NCBI GenBank assembly: GCA_002281575.1
Contig: NCGN01000005.1
Span: forward strand, 84,837 to 148,836
Source: Sphingobacteriia bacterium 28-36-52
GTDB lineage: Bacteria > Bacteroidota > Bacteroidia > Chitinophagales > Chitinophagaceae
Direction of reading: 5' to 3'
Length of the DNA stretch: 64,000 nucleotides
Each line of letters starts with the position of its first letter. Within the stretch, counting starts at the first letter, position 1. The position numbers and the translations under genes are program-made. Below are positions 26,772-36,013 of the stretch, one piece after another. The notes below the pieces were generated by a model. It was not told where the DNA came from and ran no database searches. It saw only the letters and a list, made by a program, of their open reading frames with translations.

Positions 26772-28823
26772 ATGAACATTTGTTCTATGAAGGCATTAAT
26801 GAGCCTTCTTATACCAGCTATTGCCCTAATTGAATCCAAGGGACAATCATTAATACATAACTCCGATTCTTTTTTTAGTAAAACACTTGCTCCAGTGAGT
26901 GTTTATGCTGTAAAAGGTAAAACACCGCAGAAAACTTATCAGCTTAAATCTGCTGATTGGGTGCAACACGATGCTTCTCAAGTACTATTACAAATTGTAG
27001 GTTTTAATGCAATTCGGAAAAGTGGAAATTTTGGATTTGACCCTGTTTTTAGAGGATTTAAATGGGAACAAATCAATTTAATTACCGACGGGGCAATGGG
27101 TGCTCATCAAGCTTGTCCAAATAGAATGGATCCACCAAGCAGTCAAGTAATGATTAATCAAATTAAAGAAATAGAATTATACAAGGGACCACATAATTTC
27201 AGGTATGGTCCTTCCACAGGCGCTGTTATTAATTTTAAAATGAATGATCCTGTTTTTTCAGCTAAATCAATATGGAATGGAAGAGTTGGTGGCGGTTATG
27301 AAACCAATGGCAATATTAGAAGAACAGAAGCTTATATTAATAGGAGTAGTAAGCGTTGGCAAACTGCTTTGGCATTCTCTTATTCTGCAGGTGATGATTA
27401 TAAAGACGGGAATGATAGTATTATTCCGGCTGTATTTAATAGAACAGCCATCAATTTTACTACAGCTTATTTAGTGAAAACAGGAGCTATTGCTTCTATA
27501 AATATTACTAGAAACTTTACTCGTAATACCAGTTTTCCAACTTTAATGATGGATTTATTAAGTGATGATACCTGGATGATACAAGCCAAGTACCAAGTAA
27601 CGGCTACAAATAAATGGTTTACCCAGTGGAATACACAAGCGTATGCTTCATTGGTAGATCACCAGATGGGAAATGGATTAAGACCAAGTGCTGCTACAAT
27701 GCTGTCGCATGTATTTGCAAATACCGAAACTACTGGAGGTAGAACTGAATTAGTTTTTAGAAAAAACAATTCAGTATGGTATTTAGGTGCCGATTTAAAA
27801 TATGAATACGCAAATGGTACTCGGTCAAGAAAAATGATGACAGGAATAATGACTGGTAAAGTGTTTTATGATACCCTATGGCAACAAGGCTCAATTTTCA
27901 GAACCAGTGCTTTTGCGCATCTTGAAAAAAAATTGGGACAATTTCAACTTACTGCATCAGGAAGAGTAGACTTGGTTCATTCCAAGCCTAACCAGCCTGC
28001 AGCTAAAACCATTGCAAATAATGCATTAATAACGGCCAATGATTTTAATACCAGCCTAAGTGCTGGAATAAGTTGGACTTTTGGAAAACATGTTCAAATG
28101 GCAATTTGGTTGGGCCATGGTGTTAGAAGTGCAAGTATAACTGAGAAATTTATACACTATTTGCCTGTAGGACTAGACGCCTATGAGGTAGTAGGAAATG
28201 CACAATTAAAACCTGAAGCCAATACCCAGTTAGACTTTTTGGTACGATACCAAACAGAGAAGTCGTTGCTACAAATTAATTTTTATAGGGCAATGATTAG
28301 TCAATACATTACAACAGTTGTTGATCCTAACTTAAAACCTATAATTGCTACATCGCCAGGTGTGCGTAAATATATAAATGTGGAAGAAGCATCAATGGTT
28401 GGGTTTGAGATAAGTTATGCTCAACAAATAGGAAGATTGTTTAACCAAGATATAAGCCTAGCTTATGTACGTGGTCAAAATAGGGTTTTGCAAGAACCAT
28501 TACCCGAAATCAATCCTTTTGAATTGAGGTATAAGTTGGTTGCTCAATTGTTGAATACAAAGCTACAGCCCTATTTTAATCTTCGGCACAGTTTTGCTCA
28601 GAACCGTGTTTCCACTTCTTTTAATGAAAAAGCAACCGAAGATTTTATGGTAGTTGATATAGGGGTGAAAGTATTGGCAAACAAAAAACTACAAATAACT
28701 ACTGCAGTGAACAACCTATTTGATATTGCGTATAGAGAACATTTAAGCAGGTTCATCAGGCCAACATTGCCGTTGAATGCAGTAGGCAGAACTTGGGTTT
28801 TAATGCTTACCCACCAACTATAG
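26772..28823 (+). CDS. OprC/NosA-like copper TonB-dependent receptor
   Basis: 683 residues: signal peptide, plug (~50-150), 22-strand barrel ending in an aromatic/hydrophobic C-terminus. In the plug HQACPNRMDPP holds C115-x-x-x-M119; in the barrel VDHQMGNG holds H297-x-M299. The Pseudomonas copper receptor OprC binds copper with a CxxxM-HxM set at C143, M147, H323 and M325; the M-to-H spacing there (176) and here (178) is nearly the same. This strongly suggests ionic copper uptake. There is no N-terminal carboxypeptidase-like domain. A start at M6 is possible. A terminator follows. Confidence 0.85.
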   Translation: MNICSMKALMSLLIPAIALIESKGQSLIHNSDSFFSKTLAPVSVYAVKGKTPQKTYQLKSADWVQHDASQVLLQIVGFNAIRKSGNFGFDPVFRGFKWEQINLITDGAMGAHQACPNRMDPPSSQVMINQIKEIELYKGPHNFRYGPSTGAVINFKMNDPVFSAKSIWNGRVGGGYETNGNIRRTEAYINRSSKRWQTALAFSYSAGDDYKDGNDSIIPAVFNRTAINFTTAYLVKTGAIASINITRNFTRNTSFPTLMMDLLSDDTWMIQAKYQVTATNKWFTQWNTQAYASLVDHQMGNGLRPSAATMLSHVFANTETTGGRTELVFRKNNSVWYLGADLKYEYANGTRSRKMMTGIMTGKVFYDTLWQQGSIFRTSAFAHLEKKLGQFQLTASGRVDLVHSKPNQPAAKTIANNALITANDFNTSLSAGISWTFGKHVQMAIWLGHGVRSASITEKFIHYLPVGLDAYEVVGNAQLKPEANTQLDFLVRYQTEKSLLQINFYRAMISQYITTVVDPNLKPIIATSPGVRKYINVEEASMVGFEISYAQQIGRLFNQDISLAYVRGQNRVLQEPLPEINPFELRYKLVAQLLNTKLQPYFNLRHSFAQNRVSTSFNEKATEDFMVVDIGVKVLANKKLQITTAVNNLFDIAYREHLSRFIRPTLPLNAVGRTWVLMLTHQL

Positions 28824-28844
28824 TGTGACGCTTTAAGCTTTTTT

Positions 28845-28880
28845 TATAGTGCTGTTCATTTAAACAGCACTATATTTATA
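28845..28880 (+). terminator. Terminator after the copper receptor
   Basis: A perfect 12-bp stem, TATAGTGCTGTT with AACAGCACTATA (28845-28856 and 28863-28874), six-base loop, followed by TTTATA. A T-rich run also precedes it, so it might work in both directions. Confidence 0.75.
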
Positions 28881-28896
28881 TACCATAAACCAATGA

Positions 28897-29904
28897 ATGA
28901 CAGGATCTAACTTCGAGCGAATACCATCTAAACCTCCTGTAATACTACCTCTCCCTCCTGGTACAAAGCGAGTGCAATGGTCTGTAATGATTCCAGTTTA
29001 TAACTCAATTCATTATTTAGAGCAAACACTTAATTCTGTATTGTCCCAAGATTTTGGTGAAGACCGCATGCAAATTGAAGTAGTGGATGATATCAGCAAT
29101 GATGGCGATGTGGCCGAATTGGTTGAACGAGTTGGTAGGGGAAGGGTTAAATATTATTTGCAACCTGTGAATGTTGGCAATGTTAGAAATTTTGAAACCT
29201 GCATTAATAGAGCAGTTGGTGAATACATTCATATTTTACATGGGGACGATTATGTAGAGCCTGGTTTTTATAAAGCAATTACGCAGTTGTTTATTGATTT
29301 CCCAGAAGCAGGAGCTGCCTGTACCGATTGGCGGGTTGTAGATGATGGAGGAATGCCGGTTTGGACCAATGCTCCTATAGGGGACGAAAGGGGAATATTA
29401 AAAAACTGGCAACAAAGAATTGCCATTAGACAATATTTAGAACCACCTGCTAAAGTAGTTAAGCGAAGTACTTACGAAGACTTGGGTGCTTTTTACATGG
29501 TTAATTGTTCAGAAGATTGGTTGATGTGGAATAGAATTGCAGCCAAGTATCCGGTGGCCTATCATCCTGAAGTATTAGCCAAATACCGCAATCACGATCA
29601 AAACACCACTGCGGTTTCATTCAAGAACAGAAAGAATTTTTTAGACATCGAAAAAACGATGTTATACAATATTGTTCACTTGCCTGAACATTTAAGAGCA
29701 GCGTCCGAAAAAGCCTCACGTAAAAATTTCGCTTTTTATTTTGCCAATTTAGCACATAGACAATGGCACGCCAATCATGATATTGAAGAGGCATTGATTG
29801 TAGCTAAAGACGCATTGAAGTTTCAAGTAAATGCCTATTCTGTAAAACAGTATCTTAAGTTATTAGTTAAGCTAGCAGCTGGGTACAAGAAAAAAACAAA
29901 ATAA
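28897..29904 (+). CDS. Family 2 glycosyltransferase
   Basis: 335 residues. GT-A fold: WSVMIPVYNSIHYLEQTLNS, then EVVDDISNDGD, the metal-binding HGDDYVEP (DxD) and the base region NCSEDWLMWNR with YRNHDQNTT. There is no membrane segment except possibly amphipathic C-terminal helices. The acceptor is unknown. It begins after the copper receptor terminator and precedes a HAD phosphatase gene by 52 bases; the two are probably unrelated to copper. Confidence 0.88.
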   Translation: MTGSNFERIPSKPPVILPLPPGTKRVQWSVMIPVYNSIHYLEQTLNSVLSQDFGEDRMQIEVVDDISNDGDVAELVERVGRGRVKYYLQPVNVGNVRNFETCINRAVGEYIHILHGDDYVEPGFYKAITQLFIDFPEAGAACTDWRVVDDGGMPVWTNAPIGDERGILKNWQQRIAIRQYLEPPAKVVKRSTYEDLGAFYMVNCSEDWLMWNRIAAKYPVAYHPEVLAKYRNHDQNTTAVSFKNRKNFLDIEKTMLYNIVHLPEHLRAASEKASRKNFAFYFANLAHRQWHANHDIEEALIVAKDALKFQVNAYSVKQYLKLLVKLAAGYKKKTK

Positions 29905-29933
29905 GTTCCTGCCAGTTTAATTTTGAATTTCTC

Positions 29934-29941
29934 TAGTTTTG
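29934..29941 (+). promoter_or_regulatory. Possible -7 promoter box before the HAD gene
   Basis: TAGTTTTG matches TAnnTTTG, 15 bases before the ATG at 29957. There is no -33 TTG at a suitable distance and the implied leader is very short. Confidence 0.3.
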
Positions 29942-29956
29942 CCGCAAAAGAATTGA

Positions 29957-30607
29957 ATGGCAAAGGCTTTTTTATTTGATTTAAACGGAACAATAGTAGA
30001 CGATATGGCTTACCATAAAAAAGTATGGTACCATGTATTAGTAAACGAATTGGGTGCCAAAATGAGTTTTGAAGAAGTTGCTGCAGAAATGTATGGTAAG
30101 AACTCAGAGTTATTAGATAGAGTATTTGGTAAAGGAAAATTTAGTCCTGAACAGGTAAGCGAAATTGAAATGGCCAAGGAAAGAAAGTACCAAGAGATAT
30201 ATAGGCCATATATGAAACCCCTTGATGGATTAATGGAATTTCTTGAAGCTGCTAAATTAGCTGGAATTCCGATGGGTATTGGTTCTGCTGCCATTCCCTT
30301 CAATATTGATTTTGTTTTAGATGAATTAAATATTCGTCATTATTTTTCTACCATAGTGAGTGCTTTTGATGTTCCCGTGAGTAAGCCCAATCCAGCGGTA
30401 TTTCTGAAAGGAGCCGATGATTTAGGAGTAGATCCAGTTGATTGTATTGTTTTTGAAGATGCGCCCAAGGGAGTAGAAGCCGCAGCTAATGCGGGTATGA
30501 AAGCAGTAGCAATTACTACCATGCACACTGCAGATGAATTTAACCAATACAATAATATAATTGCGTTTACTAAAGACTACGGAACCCTTTCTAACCTATT
30601 GATATAA
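29957..30607 (+). CDS. HAD family hydrolase, beta-phosphoglucomutase-like
   Basis: 216 residues. Motif I FDLNGTIVDD supplies the nucleophile and acid/base aspartates (DxN variant: D8 and N10 instead of the usual DxD), motif II is GSAA, motif III is the K of SKPNP, and motif IV is FEDAPKGVEAA. The helical cap sits between motifs I and II (C1 type). The family includes beta-phosphoglucomutases and sugar phosphatases; the N at the second position of motif I is notable because the general acid Asp normally sits there. The remaining D at position 13-14 (VDD) may not replace it. Cytosolic. Confidence 0.8.
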   Translation: MAKAFLFDLNGTIVDDMAYHKKVWYHVLVNELGAKMSFEEVAAEMYGKNSELLDRVFGKGKFSPEQVSEIEMAKERKYQEIYRPYMKPLDGLMEFLEAAKLAGIPMGIGSAAIPFNIDFVLDELNIRHYFSTIVSAFDVPVSKPNPAVFLKGADDLGVDPVDCIVFEDAPKGVEAAANAGMKAVAITTMHTADEFNQYNNIIAFTKDYGTLSNLLI

Positions 30608-30647
30608 GTAATACAAGTTATTGGTATAATAATTTGGACTAGCCCAT

Positions 30648-30655
30648 TAGTTTTG
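30648..30655 (+). promoter_or_regulatory. Promoter -7 box of the hydroxyproline operon
   Basis: TAGTTTTG matches the TAnnTTTG element, giving a leader of about 20 bases before the ATG at 30684. A TTG at 30621-30623 could serve as -33 element, though the 24-base spacing is a little long. Confidence 0.45.
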
Positions 30656-30683
30656 GTTAAATTGTTTACCAAAAACAGTAATA

Positions 30684-31601
30684 ATGGCAACACCCAATTG
30701 GATAGGTGTATATCCTGCACTATTAACACCTTTTAATTTAGACGAAAGCATTGATGAAAAATTGTTTTTAAAAAACCTGCAAGCACAAATAGATGCAGGG
30801 GTACAAGGCGTGATTATAGGGGGCTCGCTAGGCGAAGCAAGCACCTTATTGAACGAAGAAAAAATAATGCTTTTAAAAAGGGCCAAACTAATTGCGCCCA
30901 TGAACTTCCCCATTATTTTAAATATTGCAGAGTCCACAACCAAAGCAGCAGTGGCATTTGCAAAAGAGGCAGAAGCCGCAGGCGCAGATGGATTTATGTT
31001 ATTGCCTCCCATGCGCTATAAATCGGACGACAACGAAACCGTACAATATTTTAAAGCGGTAGCAGCAGCTACTTCTTTATCAATTATGATTTATAATAAT
31101 CCAGTAGATTATAAAATTGAAGTAACCTTAGACATGTTTGAGTCATTAAAGGAGTTTACGAATATTCAAGCAGTAAAAGAATCTACCAGAGATGTTTCTA
31201 ATGTAACCAGAATGAAGAATCGTTTTGGGGATCGTTTTAAAATTCTTTGTGGAGTAGATACACTTGCTTTTGAAGAACTCTGTTTAGGCGCAGACGGATG
31301 GATTGCAGGTTTAGTAGATGCTTTTCCGGAAGAAACAGTGGCTATTTATAAATTAACCAAAGCAGGCAAATTAGCAGAGGCATTAAGCATCTACCGTTGG
31401 TTCTTGCCCGTATTAGAATTAGATATACATCCTAAATTGGTACAGTACATTAAGTTGGCTGCAACCCACACAGGCATTGGCTCTCCGCATGTAAGAGCTC
31501 CTAGGCTTCCACTAACCGGTGAAGAGTTAAGTAAGGTAAATAACATCATTACCAGTGCTTTAGCAATACGCCCTAATTTACCAGACTATCGATCATTATA
31601 A
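30684..31601 (+). CDS. DHDPS-family lyase/deaminase, probably of hydroxyproline degradation
   Basis: 305 residues with a dihydrodipicolinate synthase-type TIM barrel: GSLGEASTL, MIYNNPVDY and the Schiff-base lysine K165 in QAVKEST. It is not placed with lysine genes but with an alpha-ketoglutarate semialdehyde dehydrogenase-like gene and a 4-hydroxyproline epimerase, so the best call is 1-pyrroline-4-hydroxy-2-carboxylate deaminase, which releases ammonia to give 2-ketoglutarate semialdehyde. Keto-deoxy-sugar dehydratase is an alternative within the family. Only 6 bases separate it from the dehydrogenase gene. Confidence 0.82.
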   Translation: MATPNWIGVYPALLTPFNLDESIDEKLFLKNLQAQIDAGVQGVIIGGSLGEASTLLNEEKIMLLKRAKLIAPMNFPIILNIAESTTKAAVAFAKEAEAAGADGFMLLPPMRYKSDDNETVQYFKAVAAATSLSIMIYNNPVDYKIEVTLDMFESLKEFTNIQAVKESTRDVSNVTRMKNRFGDRFKILCGVDTLAFEELCLGADGWIAGLVDAFPEETVAIYKLTKAGKLAEALSIYRWFLPVLELDIHPKLVQYIKLAATHTGIGSPHVRAPRLPLTGEELSKVNNIITSALAIRPNLPDYRSL

Positions 31602-31607
31602 AATAAT

Positions 31608-33152
31608 ATGGCTACTCATTTACAATCATTCAGCACCTTAAAAGGAACGTATATACCAACTACTTTTCCTATTGCATCAGCAGAAGAAGTGGAACAAACA
31701 GTGCAAGCCGCCGCAGATGCATCTATCCCATTCAGTAAAAAAACCTTTATTGAAAGAGCAGCATTTTTAGAAGCCATTGCAGAAGAAATCATGGAATTGG
31801 GAGATGTACTATTAGCCACAACCCATGAAGAAACAGCTTTGCCAATTGCAAGACTTACAGGAGAAAGAGGAAGAACCTGTACACAGTTAAAACTCTATGC
31901 CAATTTATTGCGCAATGGTAGCTGGTGCGATGCAGTAATAGATACGGCCATGCCCAATCGGCAACCCTTACCCAGAGCCGATTTAAGAAGGATGTTACAA
32001 CCCATTGGACCTGTACTTGTTTTTGGGGCAAGCAATTTTCCTTATGCTTATTCAACAGCTGGAGGCGATACGGCTTCTGCATTAGCTGCAGGATGCCCAG
32101 TAATTGTAAAAGCACATGAGTCACATTTGGGCACCAGCGAATTAGTTGCAAAAGCAGTATTGCGCGCTGCAGAAAAAACTGGTATGCCAAATGGTGTATT
32201 TGCAAGTTTAGTAGGAACTGGTGTTGTATTGGGTCAGCAATTAGCAGCCGATGAAAGAATGCAAGCCATTGGCTTTACAGGGTCGTATAAAGCAGGAATG
32301 GCATTATATAGCACTGCAACACAAAAAAGAAAAACACCTATTCCGGTATATGCAGAAATGAGCAGTATCAATCCTGTTATATTGTTGCCTGAAGTGATGG
32401 CACAAAGTGCTGCAGCCATTGCAACCGCATTAGCAGGCTCCATCAGTTTAGGAGTAGGACAGTTTTGTACCAGCCCCGGTTTGCTATTTGCTTTGAACGA
32501 CCAGGCAACCCAATCCTTTGCAACCGAATTAGCAACTGCGTTGGCAAATGTTTCCCCTGCTACCATGTTGAATCCACAAATTTGTAATACTTATTATGCC
32601 GATAAAAAAGCATTAGCGCACACCAACAATGTAAAAATAATTTTAGAGGGATCAGATCTGTCTGAATTATTTCAGGCCACTCCCGCTTTAATGCAAACAA
32701 CGGCTGTTCATTTTATGGCAAACCCTTCCTTGCAAAAAGAAATTTTTGGGCCATGTAGTTTATTGGTGGTTTGCAAAAATCTTGATGAACTTAAAGCAGC
32801 TATTTCAACTATGGAAGGGCAATTAACGGGTTCAGTTTTTGGAACTACCGAAGAATTAATAGCTTACCAATATCTTATTGATGGTTTACAACAAAAAGTA
32901 GGCAGACTTATATTTAATAATGTACCCACAGGAGTAGAAGTATGTAATGCCATTGTTCATGGTGGACCATTCCCAGCAACAACCGATGCAAGAACCACTT
33001 CGGTAGGACCCGAAGCAATTAGAAGATTTGCAAGACCAGTTTGTTACCAAGATTGTCCACAAGCATTGTTGCCATTGTATTTGCGCAATCACAACGAAGC
33101 GGGAATTGTAAGATTGGTGAACGGAATACAAACAATGGATGATGTTGAATAA
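31608..33152 (+). CDS. Aldehyde dehydrogenase, 2-ketoglutarate semialdehyde type
   Basis: 514 residues. NAD(P)-binding segment FGASNFPYAYSTAGGDTASALAAG and GFTGSYKAG, the general base in EMSSINP and the nucleophile C287 in GQFCTSPG. The whole resembles the type III KGSADH group used in hydroxyproline and sugar-acid breakdown. It would oxidise 2-ketoglutarate semialdehyde to 2-ketoglutarate with NADP+. Second gene of the hydroxyproline operon. Its length is normal for the family (~500-525). Confidence 0.87.
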   Translation: MATHLQSFSTLKGTYIPTTFPIASAEEVEQTVQAAADASIPFSKKTFIERAAFLEAIAEEIMELGDVLLATTHEETALPIARLTGERGRTCTQLKLYANLLRNGSWCDAVIDTAMPNRQPLPRADLRRMLQPIGPVLVFGASNFPYAYSTAGGDTASALAAGCPVIVKAHESHLGTSELVAKAVLRAAEKTGMPNGVFASLVGTGVVLGQQLAADERMQAIGFTGSYKAGMALYSTATQKRKTPIPVYAEMSSINPVILLPEVMAQSAAAIATALAGSISLGVGQFCTSPGLLFALNDQATQSFATELATALANVSPATMLNPQICNTYYADKKALAHTNNVKIILEGSDLSELFQATPALMQTTAVHFMANPSLQKEIFGPCSLLVVCKNLDELKAAISTMEGQLTGSVFGTTEELIAYQYLIDGLQQKVGRLIFNNVPTGVEVCNAIVHGGPFPATTDARTTSVGPEAIRRFARPVCYQDCPQALLPLYLRNHNEAGIVRLVNGIQTMDDVE

Positions 33153-33181
33153 ATTTTTATCACTTGAACTAAGCAATAGCA

Positions 33182-34183
33182 ATGGCGCATAAAAAATTCT
33201 TTTGCATAGATGCACATACCTGCGGCAATCCGGTAAGACTGGTTGCAGGTGGAGGCCCTTTATTAGAAGGTAATACAATGATGGAAAAGCGCTTGCATTT
33301 TATGCGCGACTATGATTGGATTAGAAAAGGCTTAATGTTTGAACCTCGTGGACACGATATGATGAGTGGAAGCATATTATATCCACCATGCGATCCACAA
33401 AACGATATAGGTGTATTGTATATAGAAACCAGTGGTTGTTTACCCATGTGCGGACATGGTACTATTGGAACCATTACCATTGCCATTGAAGAAGGATTGG
33501 TACAACCTAAACAGCCAGGTAAACTTAGAATTGAAACCCCAGCAGGATTGGTGTTGATTGAATACAAACAAGAAGGAAAAAAAGTAGTATCAGTAAAACT
33601 AACCAATGTGCCCGCTTTCTTGTATGCAACCGATTTACAGGTGGAGTGCAGTGGGTTGGGAACTATTAAAGTAGATGTGGCTTATGGTGGAAATTTTTAT
33701 GCCATCGTAGATCCACAAGAAAACTTTGCTGGGTTGGAACATTTTACTGCAGACCAATTAATTAGTTTTAGCAGGGAGTGTAGAACTTATTTAAACAAAC
33801 ACTATTCATTTGTACATCCAGCAAATGAGCATATCAAGGGCTTAAGCCATTTGTTGTGGACGGGTAAAACAATTAGCGAAAGTTCAACCGCAAGAAACGC
33901 TGTGTTTTATGGAGACAAAGCCATTGATAGATCACCATGTGGTACTGGAACGTCTGCAAGGATGGCACAATGGTATGCAAAGGGCTTATTAAAACAAGGA
34001 GAGGTGTTTGTTCACGAAAGTATTATAGGGTCTATATTCAATGGAACTATTGAAGGTGTTACAACAGTAAATGATTTGCCAGCCATTATTCCAGGCATTG
34101 AAGGATGGGCAAGAGTTACTGGATACAATACCATTATCATAGACGATGACGATCCATATGCACATGGCTTTCAAGTAATATAA
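33182..34183 (+). CDS. 4-hydroxyproline 2-epimerase (proline racemase family)
   Basis: 333 residues. DAHTCGNPVRLVAGGGP at the N-terminus is characteristic of 4-hydroxyproline epimerases, and both catalytic cysteines are present: C90 in MCGHGTIG and C253 in RSPCGTGTSA. Two cysteines mean epimerase; 3-hydroxyproline dehydratases have threonine at the second position. It turns trans-4-hydroxy-L-proline into the cis-D form. Cytosolic. It lies 29 bases after the dehydrogenase gene. Confidence 0.92.
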   Translation: MAHKKFFCIDAHTCGNPVRLVAGGGPLLEGNTMMEKRLHFMRDYDWIRKGLMFEPRGHDMMSGSILYPPCDPQNDIGVLYIETSGCLPMCGHGTIGTITIAIEEGLVQPKQPGKLRIETPAGLVLIEYKQEGKKVVSVKLTNVPAFLYATDLQVECSGLGTIKVDVAYGGNFYAIVDPQENFAGLEHFTADQLISFSRECRTYLNKHYSFVHPANEHIKGLSHLLWTGKTISESSTARNAVFYGDKAIDRSPCGTGTSARMAQWYAKGLLKQGEVFVHESIIGSIFNGTIEGVTTVNDLPAIIPGIEGWARVTGYNTIIIDDDDPYAHGFQVI

Positions 34184-34195
34184 AAAATCTAAAAT

Positions 34196-35971
34196 ATGCT
34201 TATGAAAAATTATTTTATTGCCTTTGCGTTTTCTGCAGCAATAGCAGCAACCCCAAAAATGGTGAATGCACAGGTATCTATCAACGAATGGATTCCTTGT
34301 CAGGAAATGCCTACATTAATTCAACGCTTTAATGCAGATAGTAGGGTGCTAAATAGGTACTATAGCCCTGCCCTTAATAATAGCAGGGGAGGTTTTGGTG
34401 CAGATTGGAGTATTGGTTCGCCCGAAAAAAATACTCGCTTGCAAAAATTGGTACAAGACTACCAACAACAATTAGCTGCTGTAAATTTTAAAAACCTAAG
34501 TCAAGAGTGCAAGGCAGACTATATATTATTTAAACGAGACCTTGCTAGTAGGCTAGAGCAATTGCAATTAGATGCAGCTGCCTTACAAAAAGTTGCCAGC
34601 TGGATTGGCTTTACCAATAAAATTTATGCACTAGAACAACTGCGAAGAAGAGGAACACAACCCGATGCAAAAACAGTTGCAAAAGATTGGAACGATATTA
34701 TTGATGAGGTAAAACAATTACAAGAAAAAGTAAAGAAAACAAGTTCAATAGACCCTGATCAAGTAGCTACAGCTACTGCAGCCATTAATAATGCGCGCAA
34801 TACGGTTCAAAGCATATTTGAATTTTATAATGGGTACGATCCGTTGTTTAGTTGGTGGGTACCCGTAACACAAAAGTCTTTAGACGATGCATTGAATGCA
34901 TACAGTGCTGCATTTAAAGCAAAAGCCAATAGCACATTAACCGCATCAGATAAAAGTGGCATAGTAGGTGTACAAGCGGGTAGAGAGCGTTTAATAAGGC
35001 AGTTAAAAAATGAAATGATTCCATACACGCCAGAAGAATTAATTGATATTGCCAATAAAGAATTTGCATGGTGCGAAGCAGAAATGTTGAAAGCTGCTAA
35101 AGAAATGGGATTTGGAAATGATTGGAAAGCGGCATTGGAAAAAGTAAAAAACACCTATGTGCCCGAAGGCAAACAGCCCGAACTCATTGTAAAACTCTAC
35201 AATGAAAGCATTGATTTTCTAAAGAAAAATCAGCTGATCACTATTCCACCATTGGCCGAAGAAACCTGGGGTATGATGATGATGAGCCCAGAACGACAGT
35301 TGGTTGCGCCCTTCTTTTTAGGTGGTGCAGATATTATAATTTCTTATCCCACAAATACCATGACATATGCAGACCGAATGATGAGTATGCGTGGCAATAA
35401 TCCACATTTTTCAAAAGCAGTGGTTCACCATGAGTTAATTGCAGGACACAATTTGCAACAATTTGTGAACCAGCGTAACAGAACCTATAGAAATTTTGGA
35501 ACGCCTTTCTGGAGCGAAGGATGGGCTTTGTATTGGGAATTGATTTTATGGGATATGCAATTTGCTAAAACCCCTGAAGACCGCATTGGTATGCTGTTCT
35601 GGCATATGCATCGTTGCGCTAGAATTATCTTCTCTTTAAACTACCATACCAGTAAATGGACACCTCAACAATGTATTGACTTCTTAGTAGACCGAGTAGG
35701 ACACGAAAGAGCCAATGCAGAGGGAGAAGTGAGACGATCTTTTACAGGTGCTTACCCTCCACTATACCAATTGGCCTACTTAACAGGTGGACGTCAGTTT
35801 TATGCGTTGAAGAAAGAATTGGTAGACAGCAAAAAAATGAGCTACAAGGAATACCATGATGCAGTGATGAAAATGAATGCTATGCCAGTAGAAATGGTAA
35901 GAGCCATTTTGACCAAGCAACCTTTAACCGAAGACTTTGCTACCAACTGGAGGTTCTACGAGAAACAATAG
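34196..35971 (+). CDS. Secreted DUF885 family putative metallopeptidase
   Basis: 591 residues with a signal peptide (MKNYFIAFAFSAAIAAT, end NAQ); a start at the second ATG (34202) is as likely. The DUF885 motif HHELIAGHNLQ holds an HExxxGH arrangement, and FWSEGWALYWE supplies the downstream glutamate. The usual family form has a proline before the GH. Members are thought to be metallocarboxypeptidase-like enzymes. Located 12 bases after the hydroxyproline epimerase, it may release hydroxyproline-containing peptides or amino acids from collagen-like substrates in the periplasm; that is inference. Confidence 0.82.
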   Translation: MLMKNYFIAFAFSAAIAATPKMVNAQVSINEWIPCQEMPTLIQRFNADSRVLNRYYSPALNNSRGGFGADWSIGSPEKNTRLQKLVQDYQQQLAAVNFKNLSQECKADYILFKRDLASRLEQLQLDAAALQKVASWIGFTNKIYALEQLRRRGTQPDAKTVAKDWNDIIDEVKQLQEKVKKTSSIDPDQVATATAAINNARNTVQSIFEFYNGYDPLFSWWVPVTQKSLDDALNAYSAAFKAKANSTLTASDKSGIVGVQAGRERLIRQLKNEMIPYTPEELIDIANKEFAWCEAEMLKAAKEMGFGNDWKAALEKVKNTYVPEGKQPELIVKLYNESIDFLKKNQLITIPPLAEETWGMMMMSPERQLVAPFFLGGADIIISYPTNTMTYADRMMSMRGNNPHFSKAVVHHELIAGHNLQQFVNQRNRTYRNFGTPFWSEGWALYWELILWDMQFAKTPEDRIGMLFWHMHRCARIIFSLNYHTSKWTPQQCIDFLVDRVGHERANAEGEVRRSFTGAYPPLYQLAYLTGGRQFYALKKELVDSKKMSYKEYHDAVMKMNAMPVEMVRAILTKQPLTEDFATNWRFYEKQ

Positions 35972-36013
35972 TGGCAAAGCCACAAAGATGTGGTGAGCCA
36001 GCCTGAACTAGAA

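Noticed and set aside
35971..36000. Hairpin-like GTGGC-AAA-GCCAC and overlapping CCACA-AAGA-TGTGG after the DUF885 gene
   Set aside because: Short stems without a T-tract; not counted as a terminator.
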